Assembly: GCA_028752905.1 (NCBI GenBank)
Contig: JAQNBH010000015.1
Span: 10,611,622-10,675,621, forward strand
Source: Cladorhizidae sp. MBARI D1340-BT2
Taxonomy: Eukaryota; Porifera; Demospongiae; Poecilosclerida; Cladorhizidae
Direction of reading: 5' to 3'
Length of the DNA stretch: 64,000 bases
A program made the position numbers and the translations under genes. Within the stretch, counting starts at the first letter, position 1. The number at the start of each line of letters is the position of its first letter. Under the pieces are notes generated by a model. That model had not been told where the DNA came from, did no database searches, and was given only the letters and a program-made list of their open reading frames with translations. Below are positions 31,055-40,542 of the stretch, piece by piece.

Positions 31055-32550
31055 GATTTGTTGTAGCTTACATGTATTTTATTGTTCATTGTAAATTTCT
31101 CCATCTTATACATAATTAACACTTAGCTAAGCCATAGACACTAATTATGAGTGGCACCCTTTTAATGACTTCTTCTTGTTCATGTCCCTCTATAATAACA
31201 ATTATAACACTTCTCTCTCTCATTTGTGTTTCCAAGAATGGCACAATATTATTTTTAATTATTGCTAGTGTTTGGTAGGTTATTTTTTTATGTAGAGGAC
31301 TGCTCCAGTGATGGATCCAGGAGGGAGTGTCCTTGGGTCACAGGATCTCCCTCTTCCCCTTACCTTGCTAACTATAGAAGCTCCCAGTGACAAGAATTTT
31401 TCAATTCCAAAAACTTGTAAAAATCAACCTTACCCACCGAAGATCTGCAAGGCTGACTTGGGTACTTCTACAGCCAGAAGATACTCTGTGCACCACCCAC
31501 ACCCTCCTCCCATACTCTTAATGTGGGTATGATCTGATCAACTGATTTCAGGCCAAAAGCAACAAAATGTCACAATCCTAGCGTATACCATTGATCAATA
31601 TTGTACAGATAATAAATAAAGGGTTAGGGTAATGACTATAAGGTTTGACAACGGCTAGGGTTAGGCCAATAGATAGGGTAGGGCAATGGCTAGGGTCAGG
31701 GCAATAGCTAGAGTAATGAAGGCAATAATGTCATCATGATGATGTAATGCTAGATTACACATAACGAGAAATTGGCTTGAAATTACTTACAGAATAGTAT
31801 AATACTTGAGTCGGTTCTAAATCCATTTCAACATACAGGGTGTGTGTGCTTGAGCACCCCTCTAAATGCAATTGTCATTAACCATTGAAAACTGACTCCT
31901 ACAAGCAACCCCTCAAAGTAATTGTGGTTAACCATTAATTGTATAGTGAAAACTGTTGACCCCTGCATGCCAAGTGACCATAATTCAGGTGCCATTTTAT
32001 TCCAAAATATCCCTATTTCAAAGCACAGGCAGCATCATCGCAAGCTGAAGGGGGAATTGGTTGTTCTGTAAGTGATGGTGATGATGTAATATCAAATGTT
32101 TGTAACTGTGATCAGTTTCATCATCCTGGATCTAAACAGCCTAGAGGGGAATCTGATACATTGATATAGCAAGTCATATTGATGGTTTAGCTAATGGTGA
32201 TATTCCTGATATCAAGTTGTGACCAGTCATTTCAGACTTGGCATAAATTATCGATTTTCAAAGATTGCTAATGGTCACTCATTTTAATCACAATGGTTAA
32301 GGCCCATGGCAAGCATATAGCCAGTGGATCAATGATGGGTTTTGTGTCCCTAGTGCTTTGTTTGCTGCTCAGTATGGGTATCATAGCTCAGAGCCCGACT
32401 TTTTAGTTCAGTGCCTTTTGACACAATTTGGCAAGACGTTAGGTTGCTACGTAAGCATTCAGAAAAGGAGCATCATCATAAGTTGGCAGTCATTAGATCA
32501 TTGTTAGTGTCTTTAGTTGTCGTCAACCTAGCCTCCAATAAAAAAGAGGA
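31055..32550. other. Intergenic with telomere-like degenerate repeats and weak coding traces
   Basis: At about 31615-31720 gggttaggg-type strings recur (agggttagggtaatg, ctagggttaggccaat, gggtagggcaatggct, gctagggtcagggcaat). They are too irregular for a telomere. At 32027-32160 a plus frame reads ASSQAEGGIGCSVSDGDDVI, then CNCDQFHHPGSKQPRGESD, which has a coding flavour but stops and has no family I know. Confidence 0.45.
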
Positions 32551-32589
32551 GGAAGACAAATCCAGATTTCCTTCAGAGAATTAGCCATG

Positions 32590-32967
32590 TGTCAGGGAGC
32601 ATCCTGACAACTGCCTCTGACACCTCTGGAGAAGGAGGAACAACCTGTGGGAATCACTCACCTGATTACTCACAGGTGTAAAACCACAGAGACCAGACAA
32701 GACAGACTACCCACAAACCCACTACGTGAACTGTGACAGAATCTATAAAAGATAAGAACAGCAGGAGAACAAAGAAAGAAAGAAAGCGAACGATTAAGAA
32801 AGACAATTAAGACTGAGTAAGTCTATCATCGAACGAGATAGATTACTAGTGATATTGTGCTTATTGATATATGTTTTTAATGTGCATTTGAGCCATTGTT
32901 TTATTGTTCTTTAATTCCTAACAAGCTCTAGTGAGGGAGTGAGGTTAGTGTATTGGTCTTACCAAGG
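32590..32967 (+). repeat. G4 5' LTR, truncated at its 3' side
   Basis: It matches the 3' LTR from TGTCAGGGAGCATCC to ttaccaagg, including a TATA box (tataaaa, 32744-32750). The last 106 bp of the 3' LTR (38077-38182) have no counterpart here. The following atcagcgaaac shares cagcgaaac with the G2 primer-site region, so the deletion probably reaches into the primer-binding site. It also lacks the extra U3 unit of the 3' LTR. Confidence 0.88.
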
Positions 32968-33261
32968 ATCAGCGAAACACTGTTGGATCCTAGTGGAAGA
33001 CAACTTGGACAGGAGTTCCTAGTTGGTCGGAGCATCGCGTTGCGCTATTTTCTTTTCTCTATTGCTACGTTAGCAGGGAAACGGCTCGGGTATTCGTATC
33101 TAGGAGCCTGTGAAACAAAACCCTACCCTAGGATATAATACAGTGTTAGTCCCTAGGGACAGTGCATATTTCTGTTGTATCCTTTTCTTTTGTCGTTTAT
33201 TAGAGCGACATTATCTTACTATTGGTTATTGTGTTATGTATAATATATGCAATCCGTGAGC

Positions 33262-34266
33262 ATGTCTCACGAACGAGCGCGGCCTGGAGAAGACCGTCAG
33301 TTACGGAGTGGGAAAATTCCTAGGGATGGTATGGCAGAAGAAGCAACGATTGCAGATGAACCTATTACATGTATATCTGGAACGCTGCTGATGACGCGAT
33401 TCGTTCAAGCAGAAGAAAGACAGGCACAGAGGGAGGAAGAAAGACTTCAGCGAGAGGAAGAATGAAGGGAGCGGGAGTGGGCACGTCAAGAACGTCAAGA
33501 AGAACGTTGGGCTCAGCTTCTATCATCACGATTTCCTCCACCATCAGCAGAAGTAGCACCTCCCAAGATAAACTTGCAGAAGTTTAGTGAAGGCACCGAC
33601 GATATGGGCGCATACCTGAAAATGTTCGAGGTGACAGCCAGCGCGAATGGTTGGCCAGCCCGACATTGGGCGAACTACTTAAGAGGTTCATTGTCTGGTG
33701 GTCAAGGTTGACGGCAGTGGCAGCTCTGCCAGCACTGAGTCAGACCGATTACGAGCAGGTCAAAGAAGCCCTCTTGAATATCTACAAGGTAACCTCTGAA
33801 ACATACCGAGCCAAGGTATTTGATCAGACATTCGACGGAACTAACCCCGATGGATGGTTCAGGTCGTACAAACAGTCCTTCCACCAGTGGTTGGACTCCT
33901 CCAACAAGACGGAACGAGATACTATGCTCTATGAGCTAGCACTAAAGCCTCTTCCAGGGTGGTTGGAGGGGCAGATGTGACGGTTGCACCCCGACCCTTA
34001 TGAGGAACTGGGTGAGGCTGTTGTATGCTATTTGTCCAGTCAGCGACAAGGAGGAGGAATACCAAAGAAATCCGACCAGAGAGAGAGTTTTGGACCGAAA
34101 CCTAGGGACACTCGGAATCACCCAAGACCACTGGAGCAGAAGCATCCTGATGCAGAGGGAAATAAAGGTGTCTACTCTCCATCCGGTAGGGACTTAAAAC
34201 AGATCGAATGTTTCAGATGTGGGAAAAAAGGACATTTTCGAAAAAATTGTCGAGTAAAAATGGACA
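33262..34266 (+). pseudogene. G4 gag (broken)
   Basis: The likely start is ATG 33262 (MSHERARPGEDRQLRSG), matching G1 gag. The Glu/Arg/Gln-rich segment is cut by a TGA near 33463. The capsid-like part continues (INLQKFSEGTDDMGAYLKMF, then a one-base frame change near 33705, then SQTDYEQVKEALLNIYKV and TYRAKVFDQTFDGTNPDGWF). Another TGA lies at 33978-33980. The zinc knuckle CFRCGKKGHFRKNC at about 34209-34250 is intact. Confidence 0.85.
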
Positions 34267-35010
34267 GTGTCAATTTTGGACACAGCACATATATACATCC
34301 GGACGAATTTACCAACTTGGACAAGAATGGCCAAGGTCAACGGCAAGTCTGTAGTGGCGTTGCTAGACACAGGCTGCTCGAAATCCATAGTACATCCAAG
34401 GTGCATCGACAGCAAAGACCGACTAGGATGGAAAATACCCTACACCACTGCTAGTTCTCGAAAGACTTGGTTCCCTGCCGCGAGAATCGAGTTACAGATA
34501 GACGGGAAGACACACGAGCTTGCAGTGGGTGTATCACCTCACATCAATGTGGACATGCTTTTGGGGAAAGATGTACCACACTTCAGGAAGCTACTCAGAG
34601 AGATGCTTGAGGATGATGTCAAGGAGGAGACTCAACCAATGGAAGAAGTGAGACTTCCTGATGTGGCCATGGTGACCACAAGAGCTGGACACAACCGACA
34701 GCAGGAAGAGAACCAAGCCGCAGAGTCGCAACAGAAGCAGGATGAAGCAATCATTCAGACTCTAGAACCTTTGGAAGAGGAAGAGTCAAGTTTGGGTAAC
34801 ATGTACAAATTTGATGATGAACTAATTGTTGTCCCAACCCAACGCTGTTTCCCAGATAAGGCTACAGAAGATCCTCTATGGCCGGAACAAGTCACCCCTA
34901 GCCAGCTACGCTCTTTCCAAGCAACAGACCCTACACTGGAGAAATGGAGAGAGGAGGCTGAGGAGGCTAAGGATGGTGATGTGTTTTGGGAGAAGGGGCT
35001 ACTAAGGTGA
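34267..35010 (+). pseudogene. G4 protease and acidic linker
   Basis: The aspartic protease active site is in VVALLDTGCSKSIVH. The second half shows PAARIELQIDGKTHELAV and VDMLLGKDVPHFRKLL. A long acidic linker follows, with the MVTTRA step also seen in G1. The frame ends in a TGA at 35008-35010; the codons after it continue in phase into integrase, so it is a nonsense mutation. A frame change from gag to this frame lies upstream near 34310-34330. Confidence 0.88.
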
Positions 35011-36105
35011 AGACCGTACGAAAAAGGGGATACTAATTTGTTAGTTGTTCCTCAATCCTGTAGGACAGAGGTGCTGAAGCTTGCACATAGTTCCTCAACC
35101 GCGGGACATTTTGGAGAGACAAGAACTCTGGATACTCTCCGACAGAGGGTTAGCTGGCCAGGTATGACCGTAGACGTAAGAGAAGCGTGTAAATCCTGTC
35201 CAGAGTGCCAGCGAGCTGCCCCGGCAACCTTGAAGATAGCTTCGCTTCATCCGCTGCCAATCATTAAGAATCCATTCGACCGCATAGCGATGGATATCTT
35301 TGGGCCTCTAAAAAGAACGAAAGCAGGTAACAAATATGTACTTGTAGTACAAGATTATGCAACAAAATGGCCAGAGGCGTTTCCTTTACGAAACGTGACC
35401 ACAGAATCAGTAATTGACTGTCTAGTGGAGCTCACTGCTAGATTGGGGGTGCCAAGAGAAATACTCACCGATAATGGGTCAAATTTTATTTCTAAAACCA
35501 TGAGAGTGTTTTGTGAGAGGTCTGGAATAAAGCAGATCAAGACATCCCCTTATCATCCACAAACTGATGGGATGGTGGAAAGATGGAACTCCACCCTGAA
35601 GCGTCTGCTTTGTAAGTTAACTAAAAAACATGGGTTAGAATGGGATCAGTGTCTATCCTATGTATTGTGGGCTTACCGTGGGACAACCCACAAATCAACG
35701 GGTTACTCGCCGTTTGAGCTTTTATTTGGCAGAAAGATGAGGACACCACTGGATGAGTTGGTAGAGCTGTGGACCAATGAGACAGAAGAAGAAGGTCAAC
35801 CCATAATCGAGTACCTTCAACTCCTTCGAGAGAAGATGGAGACAGTGCGGGAGTTGGCTGCTGCAAATGAAACCGATGCGAAAGAAAAACACAAATATTA
35901 TTATGACAAAAAGGCTGTGAGTAGGTCATATGATATTGGTGATTTTGTCTTGGTTTTCCAACCCAGGAAGCAAAACAAGCTGGAAAACGAATGGAGGGGT
36001 CCGATGCAAATCACACGCAAGGTGACCGATGTGACATATGAAGTTGACATGGGCCAAAGACAGAAACGACTATGTACCTTCCATGTGAACGGGTTGAAGA
36101 CGTAG
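35011..36105 (+). pseudogene. G4 integrase, complete, with GPY/F module
   Basis: Numbering from Met at 35038: zinc finger His17, His24, Cys54, Cys57; catalytic Asp86 (AMDIFGPLKR), Asp145 (ILTDNGSNF) and Glu181 (TDGMVERWN), spacing D-D(35)-E. After the core comes a coiled stretch and a GPY/F module (NEWRGPMQITRKVTDVTYEV). It is the best preserved integrase in the window. The TAG at 36103-36105 is followed in phase by the RT region, showing integrase immediately before RT. Confidence 0.93.
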
Positions 36106-37086
36106 CATTCACCAGCACCAGCAGTATTTCTATCTGTTGACGACATCATTGAGGAGGATACTACAGAAAGTATTCAATCACACGAAAATAACATTGCTCT
36201 TACCTCCTCACAGACAGAAGAACTCTTACAACTGAAGCAGGAGTTTACTGACGTTATTCGTGATGAGCCAGGACTTATGACATTGGTGGAACACGTATTT
36301 GACACGGGTGATGCAAGTCCGATTCGACTACCCCCCTACAGACTACCACATGCATCGCACGAATATTTACGCAGAGAAATCAAGGAGTTGTTGGAGATGG
36401 GTATTATCGTTCCATCTAAAAGTCCTTGGGCAGCCACAGCTATTCTAGTACCGAAGAAGGACGGAGACAAGCGTCTCTGCATTGACTACCGGAAGCTTAA
36501 CTTAGTAACCAAGGTAGATCCGTATCCTATACCATGTATAGATGATCTAATTGATGATGTGGGGAAGGCTAAGTTCATAACAGCTTTAGATCTGACGAAA
36601 GGGTACTGGCAGGTACCAGTGGCTAAATCTAGCCAAGAAAAGACAGCATTTGTGACGCCGTGGGGAAAGTTTCAGTTCCGTACCATGCCCTTTGGACTCA
36701 TGGCTGCATCCTCTACGTTCCAGAGACTAATGGATCATGTACTGGAAGGAACTCAGTCCTTCGCTGCGGCATACCTCGATGACATTATTATCCACAGCCA
36801 TACTTGGGATGAACATCTCACACATCTCAAGGACATCTTCGAGAGACTTCGAAAAGCAGGATTAACAATCAAAACTCGAAAGTGCAAGTTTGCGTGTAAC
36901 ACATGTGTTTACTTAGGGCATATTGTGGGGCAAGGAACAGTACAGCCTTTGCTAGCTAAGGTACAAGCCGTACAAAGCTTTAGGCAACTAACAACTAAAA
37001 AGGATGTGAGAGCTTTTTGGGGATTGTGTGTAGAAAATTCATACCCAATTTCTGACTATAGCCACCCCCCTTTCAGACCTTACTAA
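36106..37086 (+). pseudogene. G4 reverse transcriptase
   Basis: In phase with the integrase frame. Blocks: LPPYRLPHASHEYLRREI, KKDGDKRLCIDYRKLN, DPYPIPCIDDLI, FITALDLTKGYWQVPVA, PFGLMAASSTFQRLMD and the catalytic AAYLDDIIIHS. Then CVYLGHIVGQGTVQP and VRAFWGLC, where a frameshift near 37030 leads to a stop. Catalytic residues are intact. Confidence 0.93.
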
Positions 37087-37592
37087 AAAGGATAAACCCA
37101 ACTTAATTGAGTGGAATGAGCATATCCAACAGGCTTTCCAGAAATTGAAAACAGTTCTCACCAATTACCCAGTTCTATCCACACCTAATTGGCATAGATC
37201 ATTTATCTTACAAACTGATGCCTCTGATAGTGGCATAGGTTTTGTTCTTGCCCAGATTGGTGAGTTGGGAGATGAACACCCAATCGCCTATGCATCCAGG
37301 AAACTTCTTCCACGGGAGAGGAAATATTGGACCATCGAGAAAGAAGCCCTGGCGGTTATCGAAGGAACCAGACACTTTCGCGTTTATCTGGAGGGTACCA
37401 AATTTACGATCCAGACTGACCACAATCCATTGACAGACCTGTCACGACTGAAAGATAGCCATGGAAGACTAGCACGATGGGCTCTGCTGATGCAACTGTA
37501 CAACTACAAGATTGTACACAAGCCTGGCACATGCAATGCCAATGCTGATGGCCTATCATGAGAGCATGGCTCTCACTTGAACGATGGGGGAG
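37087..37592 (+). pseudogene. G4 RNase H
   Basis: The frame gives LTKKDKPNLIEWNEHIQQAF, FILQTDASDSGIGFVLAQ, RKYWTIEKEALAVIEGTRH, FTIQTDHNPLTDL, RLARWALLMQLYNYKI and CNANADGLS, then TGA at about 37561. All RNase H landmark blocks are present. The polypurine tract and 3' LTR follow within 35 bp, so there is no room for an envelope or further gene. Confidence 0.9.
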
Positions 37593-38182
37593 TGTCAGGG
37601 AGCATCCTGACAACTGCCTCTGACACCTCTGGAAAAGGAGAAACAACCTGTGGGAATAACTCACATGTAAAACCACATGTTGTGACTGCCTCTGACACCT
37701 CTGGGAAAGGAGGAACAACCTGTGGGAACAACTCACCTGATTACTCACCTACATCATACTCACCTACATCAGAAGGTGTAAAACCACAGAGACCAGAGAA
37801 GACAGACTACCCACAAAACCACTACGTGAACTGTGACAGAATCTATAAAAGAGAAGAACAGCAAAGAGAAGAGGTGAACAAAGAAAGAAAGAAAGCGAAC
37901 GATTAAGAAAGACAATTAAGACTGAGTAAGTCTATCATCGAACGAGATAGATTACTAGTGATATTGTGCTTATTGATATATGTTTTTAATGTGCATTTGA
38001 GCCATTGTTTTATTGTTCTTTAATTCCTAACAAGCTCTAGTGAGGGAGTGAGGTTAGTGTATTGGTCTTACCAAGGTCTTGAGGGCAAGAGGTGTGGTGC
38101 ATCTAGGTTCTCAGGCAAGGGTTTGGCGTCATCAGAAACTGCTAGGGACTTATAAGAGGTCACAGGGAGAGAGTTTCTGACA
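37593..38182 (+). repeat. G4 3' LTR, complete
   Basis: 590 bp from TGTCAGGG to TTTCTGACA, followed by the ccatg duplication. It contains two copies of a unit beginning actgcctctgacacctctgg (near 37612 and 37685), while the 5' LTR has one. TATA-like tataaaa is at 37844-37850. The polypurine tract (gatgggggag) ends at 37592. Confidence 0.93.
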
Positions 38183-38554
38183 CCATGGCAACCCTCATGA
38201 GTTCTGCACATCTCTCTGCAGTGACTTTTGCATGTACTTGTCTGATTGGATCAATATTGTTAGACATCTTCTCTCTAAAGACATTACTGAGGATTGGGTA
38301 TCAACTGGCCCAGGACACACAGACAGGATTGAAATATTCTTGTCAGATACTTCCATTCTCAATGTGTCAAAATAACCTTGAGACACATTATTCCAGCACA
38401 ATAAAAATGTAGGCATACATAAAGATTATTCTCTCTCTTCTTTCAATGCAGTTATATATATTTGAGTACAAAAAAAATCCCAAACATTATGTTGTTATCT
38501 AACTATCCTGTGGTACCTGCTTGCTGGCACAGTATGTGGCTGCTCCTGGAAATG
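38183..38554 (-). pseudogene. DHRS7 copy A, exons 4 and 5 (left of intron 3), exon 5 cut by G4
   Basis: Exon 4 (38517-38554) keeps GAATYCASKQ, with 9 nt missing next to the active-site Lys. Exon 5 begins at 38377 ([27 protein letters not shown]) and soon shifts frame. Its acceptor changed from CAG to CAA. The exon runs into the ccatg duplication at 38183 and resumes at 32589 beyond retroelement G4 (MANSLKEIWI). Confidence 0.88.
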
Positions 38555-38810
38555 CTAAGGGGGAAAAAGAACTGATGATGAGGAGGATTATATACTAATC
38601 ACTATATTGAAGTGCCTTGTCACTACAGTTGCTATTTCTGTTAAGTCCACTCTTTGCAATTTGAGATACTAGCATTCTATATTGTGCTAAGTCTACTACA
38701 ACAAAAATGCGTAGTACTGGTACCCAGAGGTTATTATTACAGCCGGCAGGCGGCACTTTACCGATCAGTGAATGCACGTGACCGATCATTTCGTTCTATG
38801 ATCTGACCAA

Positions 38811-40057
38811 ATGGCCGGTCGTTTTGGGGCCAAGAGAAAAAGTAGTAGTTGTAGCTCTTTGGGTAGTAGTAGCTCTGCTTCAGGTAGCTCTTGTGTAGGT
38901 GGCTCTGAGGCTAAGCGGAGTAAACGTCAGGTGAGCATTTCCACCTTTGAAAAGTGGCAGCGGCAGTTTGACAGTGATCATCAGACTTTGCTATGGCTAC
39001 GATGCAGCAAGGACCGCTCGGACAAATCACTGGCATCAACGTTGTGGTGTGAATTTTGCCGACAATTTGAAGAAAAGATCGAAGGAATGAGAAACTTCTC
39101 TACTGCCTGGATAACTGGCTCTACAAATCATAAGACCAGCAACATCTTGGATCATGCTAAAAGTGAGCAACACGCAACTTCGATGACCTGCATGCGTACT
39201 GCCCGAGCTAAAGCTAGCAATCAACCAATTGAAAGTTACTCTCCCATTGCTCGTTTCTTGTTAACAATGGATGAAGAAGAGAAGATTAGAATGAAGCACA
39301 AGTTTGAGATCTGTTATGTTCTGGCTAAGGAAAGCCTGGCCTTCCTCAAGTACTCTGCTTTTCATTCTCTTGCTGAACAACAAGGAGTACAGCTGGGTTC
39401 CTCATACAAGAGAAGTCATTGTGCTAAGCTTTTTACCTATTATATAGCTGAAGCTCAGAGAAGTGTGTTTATGCAGTCACTGTCAGAGGTCAACTTCTTC
39501 AGCTTCTTGATGGATGGCTCGACAGATGCTGGGAACAAAGAGCAAGAAATGGTCCTTGTGGTAATTTGTAGAAGAGATGACAAAGCTAAGGAGATCAGAT
39601 CGCAAACTCGATATTTGGCCGTTCTAAATCCTGCTAATACCACTTCTGGAGGTCTCATTGACTGCCTTACTGATGCGTTGAAAAGGCTTGATATAAATAT
39701 TCACCAGAAGGAAAGTGTTTCACAAACAGCAAGGTGGAAAGAACATTTTCAAAGATGAAGATTGTGAAGACCAACCGACGTACTAGCCTCCACTCCAGTA
39801 CACTAGATGACCTGATGAAAATTAGTGTGGAGGGTCCACCACTGGAAAGCTTCTCTGCCGATCATGCAGTACAACTGTGGTGGTCAGACTGTACACGAAG
39901 GCAAAATCAAGCTCCTAGGAAAGAGTACAGGAAGAGATCATTATTTGAAGATGACCCTGACACCTCTGATAACAATGGTGAGGACTCAGAGTTCACACTT
40001 GATGCTTGGGATGAGTGGTTTGCAGAATCTGCAGATGATGACACTGATCATGATTAA
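38811..40057 (+). pseudogene. hAT-type (ZNF862-like) gene with the middle deleted
   Basis: The first frame (38811-39758, 315 aa) has a Ser-rich start, a zinc-finger-like segment (LWCEFCRQ ... DHAKSEQHATSM) and the start of a hAT catalytic fold (SFLMDGSTDAGNKEQEM). The second frame (39734-40057) carries the hAT C-terminal end: ERTFSKMKIVKTNRRTSLHS, STLDDLMKISVEGPPLESF, then an acidic tail. They meet near 39734-39745 out of phase. The rest of the catalytic domain is missing, so this is an internally deleted copy of the ZNF862-like proteins common in many invertebrates. No terminal repeats or 8-bp duplication were recognised. Confidence 0.82.
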
Positions 40058-40520
40058 AACTTCTTCAACTTGGCTGATAACTCTGAATTGTAATTTGCAC
40101 TGTTGTTTTGATTAACGATTTGTTTTGATTAACGTATCATTAATGACAATTAATGACAAAAATATTATTACTAGACCAAAAAAAAATTGTTCAACATTCA
40201 ACAACCAATAACAGTACTACATATTAATAACAAATAAAAACATGAAATGTCACCAGTCCAGTCTGCTGTCCCATTGCACCCAACCTGCATTCCCCTCAGA
40301 ATTGCTTCCGAGATGATCCTTTGTGAGGCATCATCTAGCAAAGATCTTTGTTTTGGTATTAATGATCTCTTATAACTCAAAAGTTCAAAAGCTGATCATG
40401 TCCTACCAAAACAGCATATGGTCTGACATTATGTCAGCCTATCCCATGAGAGTTATAGTAAGCACTGGGTACCTATGGCCAGTACAAACAGTCCTGCATG
40501 GCCTATCAAAAGTAGTTAAA

Positions 40521-40542
40521 GGGGGGGGGGGGGGGGGGGGGG
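40521..40542 (+). repeat. Uninterrupted run of 22 G
   Basis: A homopolymer of 22 guanines. It could form a G-quadruplex and is a likely site of assembly length error. Confidence 0.95.

Larger units (their letters stand above)
32585..38187 (+). mobile_element. G4: Ty3/gypsy-type LTR retrotransposon, Gmr1-like order, inserted in a DHRS7-like exon (CCATG duplication)
   Basis: A 5' LTR (from 32590) and a 3' LTR (37593-38182) enclose gag, protease, integrase, RT and RNase H on the plus strand, integrase first. The 5-bp ccatg is at 32585-32589 and 38183-38187. Removing the element joins ...gagaattagccatg to gcaaccctcatgag, which matches the exon of DHRS7 copies B and C. Pol is one frame over about 2.8 kb, broken by only two nonsense codons and a late frameshift. 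The 5' LTR has lost its 3' end and part of the primer site. Confidence 0.96.

Noticed and set aside
37577..37906. A 109-residue plus-strand frame after RNase H of G4 as an envelope-like gene
   Set aside because: It lies wholly within the 3' LTR and consists of the duplicated U3 unit.
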